64,000 nt of DNA. Origin: Clostridium carboxidivorans P7. GTDB taxonomy: Bacteria > Bacillota > Clostridia > Clostridiales > Clostridiaceae. The position numbers were made by a program, and so were the translations under genes. This document shows, in pieces, positions 44,600 to 53,978 of this stretch. The stretch is from NCBI RefSeq assembly GCF_001038625.1, contig NZ_CP011803.1, positions 5,270,001 to 5,334,000 on the forward strand, written 5' to 3'. Under the pieces are notes generated by a model. That model was not told the DNA's origin, did not search any database, and was given only the letters and a program-made list of their open reading frames with translations. Each line of letters opens with the position of its first letter. The first letter of the stretch is position 1.

Positions 44600-45640
44600 A
44601 TGAAGAGATTAAAGAGAATACTAGCTTGGACAATTCTCCCTATAATGTTAGAGATTTTTGCATTTTTCTTTGTGGATAATTTCTATTTAAATGATAAGAC
44701 TACTTTTAATGCAAAAAAAATAGATTCAACTAAAAAAACGTCTAATAAAATCAGTTTTAAAATACCAGATGATGCTAAAGACATATCTGCTTCTTATAAT
44801 GGAAACTATGTTGCCTACTGTGTTGATGGAGTAATTAATGTAGTGGATACATCAAATAATAAGAAGAAGGAAATAAAACTTGATGATGATGCTAAATTGT
44901 CTGCATTTAAATGGTGGCCTAATGAAAATATTATACTTATAGCGGAAAAGTATAATGATGGGGATTCTAGTTATCTAAAATTTGAATCTTATAATGCTAA
45001 GAGAGATGAAAAAAGTGCATTAAGCAATGAAAAAAATAAGGAATTGAAAATATCATTGCTAGATAATAAATATGATGTTTCTGATATAGCTATGTCAACT
45101 GCTAGTAATGTAACTTATGTTAAAATTTCAAAAGAAGGATCAAGAAGTAGGCTATATTGTATAAATGTAATGACAAATACAGAAGAAACTAAGTATCCTA
45201 GCTGTAAACTTGGAAAGATATTTGTTGAAAATAAGCAGGATAGATTAATATATGAAGACAATACAAATAATAGAATAAAGGGTATTGGATTAAAAAGTCC
45301 TATAGCAACAGGCGAGAACGGAATTCATTATTTACTAGGTATAGATGGTGAAGATAGAATATATATTGGAAATGGTGAAAATCAAAAAGTTAAGAAAATA
45401 TTTGTTATAAATTTGAAAAAGACATCAGAAAATCAGAAATACTCTTTGTCTGAAGCTGCAGAAAAAAGTAATATACATATTACTCGAAATGGAAAGATAT
45501 ATGTAAATGATCAATCGAAAAATGTAGTAACGGAAGTATCTAGTGGTAAAACAATAGAGTATAAGGGAAATTTGGTAGAAATATACGATTTTGGTATATT
45601 GTCAAAAAATGATGGAAAAATAGTTAATACCTTATTTTAA
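44600..45640 (+). CDS. Membrane-anchored beta-propeller-like protein of unknown function
   Basis: A 346-residue protein with one N-terminal membrane helix (about 7-27), then repeating beta-rich units of the DPP4/TolB-like kind (DAKDISASYNGNYVAYCVDG, then LSAFKWWPNENIILIAE, SDIAMSTASNVTYVKI, KIFVENKQDRLIYED). No catalytic motif. Cotranscribed with the NAGPA-like protein. I infer an extracytoplasmic binding or sensing partner; the family is not firmly recognised. Confidence 0.7.
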   Translation: MKRLKRILAWTILPIMLEIFAFFFVDNFYLNDKTTFNAKKIDSTKKTSNKISFKIPDDAKDISASYNGNYVAYCVDGVINVVDTSNNKKKEIKLDDDAKLSAFKWWPNENIILIAEKYNDGDSSYLKFESYNAKRDEKSALSNEKNKELKISLLDNKYDVSDIAMSTASNVTYVKISKEGSRSRLYCINVMTNTEETKYPSCKLGKIFVENKQDRLIYEDNTNNRIKGIGLKSPIATGENGIHYLLGIDGEDRIYIGNGENQKVKKIFVINLKKTSENQKYSLSEAAEKSNIHITRNGKIYVNDQSKNVVTEVSSGKTIEYKGNLVEIYDFGILSKNDGKIVNTLF

Positions 45641-45652
45641 AGAAAGATAATT

Positions 45653-45688
45653 TTGCACAACTATAATATTAGTTGTGCAATTTTTTTG
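45653..45688 (+). terminator. Terminator after the NAGPA/propeller operon
   Basis: Stem TTGCACAACT / AGTTGTGCAA followed by TTTTTTTG. Confidence 0.9.
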
Positions 45689-46041
45689 AAAGAATTTTAT
45701 TAATATCACATGTAAAAGAGAATAATTTAAATAGTTAGAAAATAAATATAATTTAAAACTTGGCATATATATGTATATATAAAATCAATAATTATGCAAA
45801 AAAATTAAAAAAATTAACTGGAAAATATTTTTTTTTAAAATAATCGCGATGAAAATGTTTACTGCACAAGTTGAAATGATTGAATTTCAAGGGCTAAATG
45901 AATTTTTTTATGCTGTTACCAGAAATATTCAGAATATTGCGAATAATAAAAGAGTGGCTTAAAAATATGCTATAATTACACTAATTAAAAAATTCATTAT
46001 TTTATATTATTTTATTTATTTTGAAAGGGGTGTTTTGGAAA
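45689..46041 (+). promoter_or_regulatory. Upstream region of the amino acid permease
   Basis: About 350 AT-rich bases. The only clear signal is an extended -10 TG-C-TATAAT (45968-45976), which gives a leader of about 60 bases. No T-box or riboswitch signature was found. Confidence 0.5.
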
Positions 46042-47448
46042 ATGGCTAGTGACAACAAATCAATCTTTAGAACTAAGTCTATTGAGGCAATGTTATCTGA
46101 GTCAGGAAAAGGTCTTAAAAAGGTGCTAGGAGCATTTGAACTTACAATGCTTGGCATCGGTGCAATTATAGGTACAGGTATATTCGTATTAACAGGTGTT
46201 GCAGCAGCTGATTATGCTGGACCAGCGCTTGTGCTATCATTTGTATTTGCAGCAATAGCGTGTACATTTGCAGCTTTGTGTTATGCAGAATTAGCAGCCA
46301 TGATACCAGTAGCTGGTAGTGCTTATACATTTGGGTATGTTGGATTAGGTGAAATTTGGGCCTGGCTTATAGGTTGGGATCTTATTCTGGAATATGTAGT
46401 TGCAGTTGCAGCAGTTGCAGTTGGATGGTCCGGATATATAGTTGCCTTACTTAAAGCAGGTGGCATAACAGTACCAGCAGCACTTTGTAATCCACCAGGA
46501 CAAAATGGAGGTATAGTAAATCTTCCAGCAATTATAGTTTTATTTGTTGTTATGTTATTCTTAATTAAAGGTGTTAGTGAAAGTACTAAGTTAAATAATA
46601 TACTTGTTATAATTAAATTAGCAGTTGTTATATTATTCATAGTAGTTGGAATAGGACATGTTAATCCTGCTAACTGGCATCCATTCTTCCCATATGGAGT
46701 AAATGGTGTATTTACAGGAGCATCTATAATATTCTTTGCTTATGTAGGATTTGATGCAGTTTCAACAGCAGCAGAAGAAGTTAAAAATCCTCAAAGAGAT
46801 TTACCAATAGGTATAGTAGCTTCATTGTTAGTATGTACAGTATTGTATATTATAGTTTCAGCTATATTAACAGGTATGGTTCCTTATAAAGAATTCCATG
46901 GTAATGCAGCTCCAGTTGCTTATGCTCTTGCAAAAGTAGGAATTAATTGGGGTTCAGCTTTAGTATCAGTAGGTGCAGTTTGTGGTATATCTTCAGTTTT
47001 ACTTGTTATGACATTTGGTTCATCTCGTATACTATTCTCATTATCAAGAGATGGATTATTACCAACAGTATTTTCAGAAGTACATCCAAAATTTGGTACA
47101 CCTATAAAGAGTACTGTATTAGTTGGTGTAGTAACAATGGTACTTTCAGGATTCTTACAAATAGGAAGACTTGCAGAAATGACAAATATAGGAACACTTT
47201 GTGCATTCTGTATAGTTTCAGCTTCAGTTATAGTTCTTAGAAAGAAAAGACCAGACGTTACAAGACCATTTGCTTGTCCAGGAGTTCCTATTACTCCAGC
47301 AATTTCAATTTTATTCTGCTTATACTTAATATACAAGCTACCACAATTTACACACATGGTATTTGTAATCTGGATAGCAATTGGAATTGTAGTATACTTT
47401 ATATATGGTAAGGGCCATAGTATAATGAATTTTGAAGAACAAAAATAA
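46042..47448 (+). CDS. APC-superfamily amino acid permease (cationic amino acid type)
   Basis: A 468-residue, 12-helix transporter of the YfnA/CAT branch. Motifs are GAFELTMLGIGAIIGTGIFVLTG, cited as LGIGAIIGTGIFVLTG, CYAELAAMIPVAGSAYTFGYV, FFAYVGFDAVSTAAEEVKNPQRDLPIGI (cited as FDAVSTAAEEVKNPQRDLP) and a C-terminal RPFACPGVPITPAIS. A TTG at 46021 overlaps the region upstream of AAAGGGGTG; ATG 46042 (MASDNKS) is used. Substrate is probably a neutral or cationic amino acid. Codons here are more C- and T-varied but not foreign. Monocistronic. Confidence 0.92.
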   Translation: MASDNKSIFRTKSIEAMLSESGKGLKKVLGAFELTMLGIGAIIGTGIFVLTGVAAADYAGPALVLSFVFAAIACTFAALCYAELAAMIPVAGSAYTFGYVGLGEIWAWLIGWDLILEYVVAVAAVAVGWSGYIVALLKAGGITVPAALCNPPGQNGGIVNLPAIIVLFVVMLFLIKGVSESTKLNNILVIIKLAVVILFIVVGIGHVNPANWHPFFPYGVNGVFTGASIIFFAYVGFDAVSTAAEEVKNPQRDLPIGIVASLLVCTVLYIIVSAILTGMVPYKEFHGNAAPVAYALAKVGINWGSALVSVGAVCGISSVLLVMTFGSSRILFSLSRDGLLPTVFSEVHPKFGTPIKSTVLVGVVTMVLSGFLQIGRLAEMTNIGTLCAFCIVSASVIVLRKKRPDVTRPFACPGVPITPAISILFCLYLIYKLPQFTHMVFVIWIAIGIVVYFIYGKGHSIMNFEEQK

Positions 47449-47463
47449 TGATAAATAAGTAAT

Positions 47464-47509
47464 TAAAAAAGGAATCTTTACAATACCACTTGTAAAGGTT
47501 CCTTTTTAA
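47464..47509. terminator. Bidirectional terminator between permease and MBL-fold gene
   Basis: Stem AAAAAGGAATCTTTACAA / TTGTAAAGGTTCCTTTTT flanked by A-run and T-run, suitable for both convergent genes. Confidence 0.88.
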
Positions 47510-47523
47510 AACTAAAGTTTCCA

Positions 47524-48417
47524 TTAAGATTTTCTAAAATAGTACAGCTTACCAGATTCTATGGAATATTCTATTAGTGATTTAGAATAAAGGTACGCAA
47601 GAAAAGCAGAAACCCCTCCTAAATTAAGATGGTATTGATAAAAATTAAAAGATAGATCATTTAAAACAGCTATGTTTTCTAAAATGTCCTCACGGGTTAA
47701 AGGCTGTTCTAAAAGTTCGAGAATTTGATTTTTATAGTTTTCTATATTATTTAAATTTTTATCACAAAGTTCTATAATTTCGTCTTTGCATAAAACTTTA
47801 TCTGCATGGCTTATAACAAAATAATCTGCATCAATTGTTTTTATACTGTTTAAAGTATTTAAACTTTCTTCTATATCATATAAATAAGGGAAGGAGTATT
47901 TCTCCATTATTTCTGAACTAAATATGGAATCACCTAGGAAACATACTTTTTCTGGGGTTATAATTCCTATTTGCTCTATAGAATGACCCTTAAGAGGTAT
48001 TATTTCGAACTTTTCATCATTAATTTTATTTGTACCATAGTCTAATATAAAGTCTACTGGCAAAGGTTTATTGCTAATATCTATTCCTTTAATAGGAGTG
48101 GAGGAGGATAATATTGCTCCTTGGATTTCCTGGTTTTCCATGAATAATTTTTCCTTTAAGGAGGTATATACTAAGCATCCAGGATAGTTTTTTTGAAAAT
48201 AAATGTTTCCGCCACAATGATCTAAGTGGTTATGGGTATTTATTATATATTTAGGATGAAGACTATTTTTTACTAATATATCTTCTATTTTTTTAGCATC
48301 AGAATTATTTGAACCTGTATCTATTATGAGACAATTTTTATTCTTAAATACAAAAATTCCAGAATTGGTAACTGAATTTATATAATATGTATTTCCTTTA
48401 ATTTTATCTAAAGACAT
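47524..48417 (-). CDS. MBL-fold metallo-hydrolase
   Basis: A 297-residue metallo-beta-lactamase-fold hydrolase. Metal motif THNHLDHCGG, LKGHSIEQIG, LGDSIF and a final ISHAD give the dinuclear site. The C-terminal extension (about 210-297) looks like a winged-helix/LACTB2-type tail. The substrate is unknown (thioester or phosphoester possible). GTG 48426 is too close to AAGGAAG, so ATG 48417 is chosen. It stands alone. Confidence 0.87.
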   Translation of the reverse strand: MSLDKIKGNTYYINSVTNSGIFVFKNKNCLIIDTGSNNSDAKKIEDILVKNSLHPKYIINTHNHLDHCGGNIYFQKNYPGCLVYTSLKEKLFMENQEIQGAILSSSTPIKGIDISNKPLPVDFILDYGTNKINDEKFEIIPLKGHSIEQIGIITPEKVCFLGDSIFSSEIMEKYSFPYLYDIEESLNTLNSIKTIDADYFVISHADKVLCKDEIIELCDKNLNNIENYKNQILELLEQPLTREDILENIAVLNDLSFNFYQYHLNLGGVSAFLAYLYSKSLIEYSIESGKLYYFRKS

Positions 48418-48593
48418 AAAAGTCACTTCCTTATTAATTTTGTTTATTTATAATGATATCATATGTGAAAATAAATTTAAATTATTGAGGTAAAAATTAC
48501 ACATGATAAAAACACTAAAAATTTTGAATTTTAAACATATGCATGCTATAATTTATAATAGTATATTATATTTACTTATGTGGAGGTATAAAA

Positions 48594-48917
48594 ATGGATT
48601 CTTCAGCAATGACTAGCCTAATGACACTTCTTGCTTTTACAGGTATTATTCAGGGATTAGGTATGAAATATAGCAAATCTGTTAGAAAGAAGCTTATGCT
48701 AGATGCAAAAGGTGTAGATACAAAGTATATTAACATGAAAATAAATTATTTAATAATAGTAGGAACTGTTTTGTTAATGGTTCAAGTTGCATCTTATTTT
48801 AGACCTGAATTATCAGAAAAATTGAATATAGTATTTTCAGCATTTTTATTACTTTCTATAACAGTAGATATGGTTTATAGAAAGATAAGAAGAAAGAAAA
48901 TGTTGAAAAAGAATTAG
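48594..48917 (+). CDS. Small membrane protein of unknown function (107 aa)
   Basis: Three hydrophobic segments (about 6-23, 50-66, 74-94) and a strongly basic C-terminus (RKIRRKKMLKKN). No family recognised. GGAGG lies 8 bases before ATG; it has its own terminator. Probably monocistronic. Confidence 0.7.
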   Translation: MDSSAMTSLMTLLAFTGIIQGLGMKYSKSVRKKLMLDAKGVDTKYINMKINYLIIVGTVLLMVQVASYFRPELSEKLNIVFSAFLLLSITVDMVYRKIRRKKMLKKN

Positions 48918-48926
48918 ATTTAAATT

Positions 48927-48965
48927 AATGCTGTTGATAATTTATTGTATCAACAGCATTTTTAA
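48927..48965 (+). terminator. Terminator after the 107-aa membrane protein
   Basis: Stem AATGCTGTTGATA / TATCAACAGCATT followed by TTTAAT. Confidence 0.85.
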
Positions 48966-48987
48966 TAAATAAAATAGAATGAATTAT

Positions 48988-49695
48988 TTATATTGTTTTA
49001 AAGTTTTCGTAGTTTTCAGTATAATAATTTTTATCATAAGGTACTTCTCTTAAAGGACATTGCAATCCAGGGCACATGAAACAATTTTTATAATTATTCT
49101 CATTATGAAAATAAATGCCTGAGTAGGTTTTACTAGGAGCCATATAAAATTTATCATTAAGTGATACTACTATATATTTCATAGGATCTTCTAGAATTTT
49201 GAATATTTTTCTTAATTCATCCATATTCCAATCTATAGTAGAACCGGGGTTTACTCTAGCTAAGCTGCCAGTATTAAATTTACTTTCTATATATTTTTGT
49301 AGTTCTAAATGCACTTGTATTAAAATAGATTGACTTATATGTTCTGCTACTTTACTAATAAGTTTATCTTCCTTTGACTCACACCATTTTTGAAGTTCTA
49401 TTCCAGATGTAATTATATAAGGAAAAGCTATAAGTTCATTACGTAGATTTACACTTATAACTCTGCTAAAAAACTCTTCACCACCAATTATGGTAGAATT
49501 ATGAGATTTTTTATCTATAGTACATTTTTTTAATAATGCCTTAGGCTTAGCAATTTTTTCAGCTTCAGCTATGAGCTCTTTTAGTACAATAGATTGCTCC
49601 TTGCTACTCACATTTAATTCATTGTATAGCTTCGAGTATTCTATATTAAATTTTAAATCGTCTAATAAAATACATCCATTAGTTAAAGTTTTCAT
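48988..49695 (-). CDS. Vitamin B12-dependent methionine synthase activation-domain-like protein (235 aa)
   Basis: Resembles the stand-alone proteins with the MetH reactivation-domain fold: FPYIITSGIELQKW, ARVNPGSTIDWNMDELRKIF and MAPSKTYSGIYF. A C-terminal Cys cluster C-x2-C-x4-C (CFMCPGLQC) follows and may bind an Fe-S cluster. In anaerobes such proteins are thought to reactivate corrinoid enzymes. A GTG at 49740 has no ribosome binding site; ATG 49695 lies 12 bases after AAGGAG. Second gene of a two-gene unit with another family member. Confidence 0.65.
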   Translation of the reverse strand: MKTLTNGCILLDDLKFNIEYSKLYNELNVSSKEQSIVLKELIAEAEKIAKPKALLKKCTIDKKSHNSTIIGGEEFFSRVISVNLRNELIAFPYIITSGIELQKWCESKEDKLISKVAEHISQSILIQVHLELQKYIESKFNTGSLARVNPGSTIDWNMDELRKIFKILEDPMKYIVVSLNDKFYMAPSKTYSGIYFHNENNYKNCFMCPGLQCPLREVPYDKNYYTENYENFKTI

Positions 49696-49753
49696 AATAT
49701 TAATCAACTCCTTGATATATTTTAGTGCATGTTTATGCACATTACATTTCTAT

Positions 49754-50389
49754 TTATTTCTTTCTCATACTGCACTGTTCCTTATTCGGGCATCTACTGC
49801 AGTCATGGTCTACATTACTTAAAGGTTTATTTTTATCTGCGCCATAGATATAAGCCATAGATCGCAGTGATGTAAGCATGAAATCTTCGTTTACATATAT
49901 ATCTAGAAAATTTTTAGAATCAAGTTCATCTAAAATGTTTTTTTGGTACCATAGAGGAATTTCACCATCTCCAGGTGCTATTCTATAACTAAGACCTAAT
50001 CCTAATTCCTCGGCTTTATCATGTATGTGATTAAATAATTGAGAGCTTATTTCAAACAAATAGGAAGCAGCCATAGCATCTAATACCATTCCCTCCTTCA
50101 TTTTAGCATAGGAAAAAAATTCGTTTACTTTTTCAGAAATTTTATCACCAATGGTGACTAGACAGTAAAAGACATATTTATAATCTTCTATTACTTCGAA
50201 AGTAAAGTCTTTATTTTTTTCTGCTATAGTGAATATAGCAGAGGGTTGTACACATTCATATAAATTAGGTAAAAGCTTTTCATATAAAGAACTTATCTCT
50301 TCATCAGTTATAGTTTCACAATAGGATTTTAAAGTATCTATAACTTGCTGCTTATCCAATTTAAAATCAAAGTCGAGCACTACTTCCAT
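49754..50389 (-). CDS. Second B12-dependent methionine synthase activation-domain-like protein (211 aa)
   Basis: Has the family pattern YRIAPGDGEIPLWYQKNIL (equivalent to the S-P-G-Y-G-D block of MetH activation domains), DFMLTSLRSMAYIYG and a C-terminal CSRCPNKEQC. It precedes the related gene by 58 bases. ATG 50389 lies 9 bases after GGAGG; the ATG at 50395 is only 3 bases away. MetH itself is not in the window, so the client enzyme is unknown. Confidence 0.65.
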   Translation of the reverse strand: MEVVLDFDFKLDKQQVIDTLKSYCETITDEEISSLYEKLLPNLYECVQPSAIFTIAEKNKDFTFEVIEDYKYVFYCLVTIGDKISEKVNEFFSYAKMKEGMVLDAMAASYLFEISSQLFNHIHDKAEELGLGLSYRIAPGDGEIPLWYQKNILDELDSKNFLDIYVNEDFMLTSLRSMAYIYGADKNKPLSNVDHDCSRCPNKEQCSMRKK

Positions 50390-50482
50390 TTTCATATACC
50401 TCCATTAATTAGCAAATACATACAAGTATATTATACACTTTTTAAAGATGCCTAAGTTGAAAATTTAGAATTTAATTAATAA

Positions 50483-50511
50483 TTGACAAAATTATCAGAA
50501 TGGTGTATATT
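50483..50511 (+). promoter_or_regulatory. Promoter of the rib operon
   Basis: TTGACA (50483-50488), 17-base spacer, TATATT (50506-50511); the start site would be about 20 bases before the FMN aptamer. Confidence 0.82.
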
Positions 50512-50537
50512 AAACCTGTAATAAAACTTAATATAAA

Positions 50538-50654
50538 AGCTTTCAGGGCAGGGTGAAATTCCCGATCGGCGGTAAAGTCCGCGAGCTGATAATTCAGCAT
50601 GAACTGGTTAGATTCCAGTACCGACAGTAAAGTCTGGATAAAAGAAAGAAAGAT
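50538..50654 (+). promoter_or_regulatory. FMN riboswitch (RFN element)
   Basis: Conserved RFN blocks CAGGGCAGGGTGAAATTCCC, GATCGGCGGTAAAGTCCGCG, GAACTGGTTAGATTCCAGTA and CCGACAGTAAAGTCTGGAT are present, closed by P1 CTTTC / GAAAG. A terminator follows at 50705, so FMN should stop transcription of ribD-ribE-ribBA-ribH. Confidence 0.97.
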
Positions 50655-50704
50655 GCAATTTTAGTACTAAGCAATTAGTATGCTTTTAAATGTTTTGCAT
50701 ATAA

Positions 50705-50742
50705 TAATCCCTGAAGGTTTCTTCAGGGATTTAGTTTTTTTA
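50705..50742 (+). terminator. FMN-riboswitch terminator
   Basis: Stem AATCCCTGAAG / CTTCAGGGATT with loop GTTT, then TAGTTTTTTT. Confidence 0.9.
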
Positions 50743-50847
50743 TAAACTATTTTAGAAGAAATTAGCAATATTTATAATCATCTATTTCAAAAATTTACAA
50801 AATAAGTAATTAAATTGAAAATATATATTAGGAGGAAGGGGAAAGTC

Positions 50848-51960
50848 TTGAACGATAATAAAAAAAATTTAGATGAATATTACATGAAGATGGCTTTAAA
50901 TTTGGCATTAAAAGGACAAGGAAATGTAAATCCCAATCCTTTAGTAGGAGCAGTAATTGTCAACAATGGAAACATAGTTGGACAAGGGTACCATAAATTT
51001 TACGGAGGACCTCATGCAGAAGTATATGCTTTGAAAGAAGCTGGTGAAAGTGCAAAGGGGGGAGAGCTTTATGTATCTTTAGAACCATGTTCGCATTATG
51101 GGAAAACACCTCCTTGTGCAGAAGCTGTTTTAAAGGCTGGTATTAAAAAAGTAGTAATAGCTATGAAAGATCCTAATTCCTTAGTAGCAGGAAATGGAAT
51201 TAAACTTCTAGAGAAAAATGGAGTAGAAGTAATTGTAGGAGTTTTAGAGGAAGAAGCAAAAAAAGTAAATGAAATATTTATAAAATATATTACAGAAAAA
51301 ACTCCTTTCGTGATATTGAAAACGGCTATGACTTTGGATGGAAAAATAGCTACTAAAACAGGAGAATCACAGTGGATAACAGGAGAAGAATCCAGAAAAT
51401 ATGTGCATACTATCAGAAACAGGGTAATGGGCATAATGGCTGGAATAGGAACTATTAAAAAAGATAATCCACTACTTACTACTAGGTTTATAGAAGATGG
51501 TAAAAGTCCTACAGCTATAATTGTAGATTCTAAACTTTCAATACCTGTGGAATCAAAAATATTTACAACTTTAAACGAAAGAAAAATTATAATAGCATGT
51601 ACTGAAGAATTTGATGCAAAAAAGAAAGAAGAGTTAGAACAAAAGGGGATAAAAATAATAATAACTCCTAAAGATAATAATAGAGTAGATTTAAAATACT
51701 TGATGAAGGAATTAGGAAAAGAAGGTATAGATAGTATTCTTTTAGAAGGTGGAGGAGAACTTAATTTTTCTGCACTAGATTCTAAAATAGTAGATAAAAT
51801 ATTATGCTTTATAGCACCTAAAATTTTAGGAGGTGCTTCAGCTAAAACTCCAGTTGAAGGCAGCGGTATTGAAATTTTAAAGAATGCTGTATTAATCAAT
51901 AAAATGAATTGTAAAAACGTTGGAGAGGATTTACTCATTGAAGGGTACTTTAACAATTAG
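50848..51960 (+). CDS. ribD: Bifunctional diaminohydroxyphosphoribosylaminopyrimidine deaminase / reductase
   Basis: Second and third steps of riboflavin synthesis. The N-terminal zinc deaminase has GPHAEVYAL and EPCSHYGKTPPCAEAV; the C-terminal reductase has KTAMTLDGKIATKTGESQWI, GIGTIKKDNPLLTTR and LLEGGGELN. Start is TTG 50848, after a GGAGG-AAGGGGA stretch. The upstream TTG at 50815 precedes that site. 370 residues, normal. First gene after the FMN riboswitch. Confidence 0.95.
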   Translation: MNDNKKNLDEYYMKMALNLALKGQGNVNPNPLVGAVIVNNGNIVGQGYHKFYGGPHAEVYALKEAGESAKGGELYVSLEPCSHYGKTPPCAEAVLKAGIKKVVIAMKDPNSLVAGNGIKLLEKNGVEVIVGVLEEEAKKVNEIFIKYITEKTPFVILKTAMTLDGKIATKTGESQWITGEESRKYVHTIRNRVMGIMAGIGTIKKDNPLLTTRFIEDGKSPTAIIVDSKLSIPVESKIFTTLNERKIIIACTEEFDAKKKEELEQKGIKIIITPKDNNRVDLKYLMKELGKEGIDSILLEGGGELNFSALDSKIVDKILCFIAPKILGGASAKTPVEGSGIEILKNAVLINKMNCKNVGEDLLIEGYFNN

Positions 51961-52002
51961 AATATATAGATTAGTAATTAATACTTAAAAGGAGGTGTCT
52001 CG

Positions 52003-52656
52003 TTGTTTACTGGGATTATAGAAGAGGTTGGAAGAATTTTAAGTATATCTAAAGGCATAAATTCTGCACAAATTAATATAGAAGCTAAAAAGGTATTAGA
52101 AGATGTTAAGCTTGGAGATAGTATTGCTGTAAATGGAGTTTGTCTTACAGTAACAAGTTTTAAACATAATAGTTTTACTGTAGATGTTATGCCTGAAACT
52201 ATGAGAAGAAGTAGTTTAAATAATTTAAAAAAAGGCAGCTTAGTAAACTTGGAAAGAGCATTGGCTTTAGGTGACAGATTAGGTGGACATATAGTTAGTG
52301 GGCATATAGATTGCACAGGAAAAGTAGTTAACATAAAGAATGAAGATATAGCTACCTGGATTACTGTAGAAGTTCCTGATGATGCATTAAAATATATTGT
52401 GCTTAAAGGATCAATAACTATAGATGGTGTAAGTCTTACAGTAGCAGAAGTAAATGAAAAATCTTTCAGTGTTTCTCTTATACCACATACTAAAGGAGAA
52501 ACCACTCTCTATGAAAAGAACCTTGGCGAAGAGGTAAATATCGAGTGTGATTTAATAGGAAAATATGTAGAGAGATTAGTTTTTATGAAGCAAAAGGAAG
52601 AAAAAAAAGAATCTAAAATAACAGAAGCTATGTTAAGAGAAGCTGGATTTATGTAG
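52003..52656 (+). CDS. ribE: Riboflavin synthase alpha chain, TTG start
   Basis: Dismutates two dimethyl-ribityllumazines to riboflavin. The tandem lumazine-binding repeats are evident: MFTGIIEEVG ... GDSIAVNGVCLTV and GHIVSGHIDCTG ... GSITIDGVSLTVAEV. The TTG start lies 7 bases after AAGGAGG and exactly at the family N-terminus MFTGI. 217 residues. Confidence 0.96.
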   Translation: MFTGIIEEVGRILSISKGINSAQINIEAKKVLEDVKLGDSIAVNGVCLTVTSFKHNSFTVDVMPETMRRSSLNNLKKGSLVNLERALALGDRLGGHIVSGHIDCTGKVVNIKNEDIATWITVEVPDDALKYIVLKGSITIDGVSLTVAEVNEKSFSVSLIPHTKGETTLYEKNLGEEVNIECDLIGKYVERLVFMKQKEEKKESKITEAMLREAGFM

Positions 52657-52732
52657 ATGATTAATTAATGATTTGTAATAAAAATTTAACTATAGAGCAG
52701 TTAATAACTAAAGTGTTGAAGGAGAGATAGAA

Positions 52733-53935
52733 ATGGAATTTGAATTTAATAGTATAGAAGAAGCTTTAATGGATATAAAAGAAGGAAAAATGATAGTAGT
52801 AATAGATGATGAAAGTCGTGAAAATGAGGGAGATCTTCTTATGTCTGCAGAGAAGGTAACCCCTGAGGCTATAAATTTTATGGCTAAGTTTGGAAGAGGC
52901 CTTATATGTACACCTATGACAAAAGAAAGACTTAAAGAGCTTAATATAAATCATATGGTAAGTAATAATAGTGAGAAATTTTCAACAGCATTTACAGTAT
53001 CTGTTGATGCAGTAGAAACTTCTACAGGTATATCAGCTTATGATAGAGCTTTAACAATACAGAAACTTGTAAATCCAGAGTGCACAGGAGAAGAATTTGA
53101 AAGACCAGGTCATATTTTCCCTCTTGAAGCTAAAGATGGAGGAGTACTTGTAAGAAATGGACATACTGAGGCTGCTGTAGATATATCAAGATTAGCAGGT
53201 CTTTCTCCAGCAGGCGTAATTTGTGAAATAATGAATGAAGATGGCACTATGGCAAGAACTCCACAGCTTATGGAGTTTGTAAAAAAACACGATTTAAAGA
53301 TTATAACTATAGAGGATTTAATAGTTTACAGAAAGAAAACAGAAAAATTTATAGAAAATGCAGCTGAGGCTCATATACCAACAAGATTTGGAGATTTTAA
53401 GGCTGTAGGATATAAAAATATTTTAAATGGAGAACATCATGTAGCATTTGTAAAAGGAGAAAACTTTGAAGATGAACCAGTATTAGTAAGAGTTCATTCA
53501 GAATGTCTTACAGGAGATGCCTTCCATTCTTTAAGATGTGACTGTGGAGATCAATTAGCAGCAGCTTTAACTCAAATAGAAAAAGAAGGCAGAGGAGTAC
53601 TCGTATATATGAGACAAGAAGGAAGAGGTATAGGACTTTTAAATAAATTGAAAGCTTATGCACTTCAAGAACAGGGTATGGATACAGTAGAAGCAAATCT
53701 TGCATTAGGATTCCCAGCTGATTTAAGAGATTATGGTATAGCAGCTCAAATTCTTAAAGATTTAGGAGTAAATAGTGTAAGATTACTTACTAATAATCCT
53801 AAAAAAGTATCAGGACTTTCTGAATATGGAATAAATATAGTAGAAAGAGTACCAATAGAAATGGAATACTCAAAAGAGAGTATGGATTATATGAAAACAA
53901 AAAAAGAAAAGTTAGGACACTTACTTAATTTATAA
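52733..53935 (+). CDS. ribBA: Bifunctional DHBP synthase / GTP cyclohydrolase II
   Basis: The N-terminal half makes dihydroxybutanone phosphate (DDESRENEGDLLMSAE, GHIFPLEAKDGGVLVRNGHTEA, split as GHIFPLEAKDGG and RNGHTEA). The C-terminal half is GTP cyclohydrolase II (VHSECLTGDAFHSLRCDCG zinc site, RQEGRGIGLLNKLKAYALQ). The 400-residue length matches a full fusion. ATG follows AAGGAGAG. Confidence 0.97.
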   Translation: MEFEFNSIEEALMDIKEGKMIVVIDDESRENEGDLLMSAEKVTPEAINFMAKFGRGLICTPMTKERLKELNINHMVSNNSEKFSTAFTVSVDAVETSTGISAYDRALTIQKLVNPECTGEEFERPGHIFPLEAKDGGVLVRNGHTEAAVDISRLAGLSPAGVICEIMNEDGTMARTPQLMEFVKKHDLKIITIEDLIVYRKKTEKFIENAAEAHIPTRFGDFKAVGYKNILNGEHHVAFVKGENFEDEPVLVRVHSECLTGDAFHSLRCDCGDQLAAALTQIEKEGRGVLVYMRQEGRGIGLLNKLKAYALQEQGMDTVEANLALGFPADLRDYGIAAQILKDLGVNSVRLLTNNPKKVSGLSEYGINIVERVPIEMEYSKESMDYMKTKKEKLGHLLNL

Positions 53936-53978
53936 TACAGAAAGTGATTAATTTTATTTAAAATTTGGAGGTATAAAT

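Noticed and set aside
45689..46041. Possible T-box or amino-acid riboswitch before the permease
   Set aside because: No T-box bulge (TGGNACC) or known aptamer motif is present; only an extended -10 is visible.
46920..47357. 145-residue minus-strand and 97-residue plus-strand frames inside the amino acid permease
   Set aside because: Both are other-frame shadows of a conserved transporter.
51096..51956. 286-residue minus-strand frame inside ribD
   Set aside because: It is antisense to a clearly coding gene; its Ser/Ile/Pro-rich content mirrors ribD codons.
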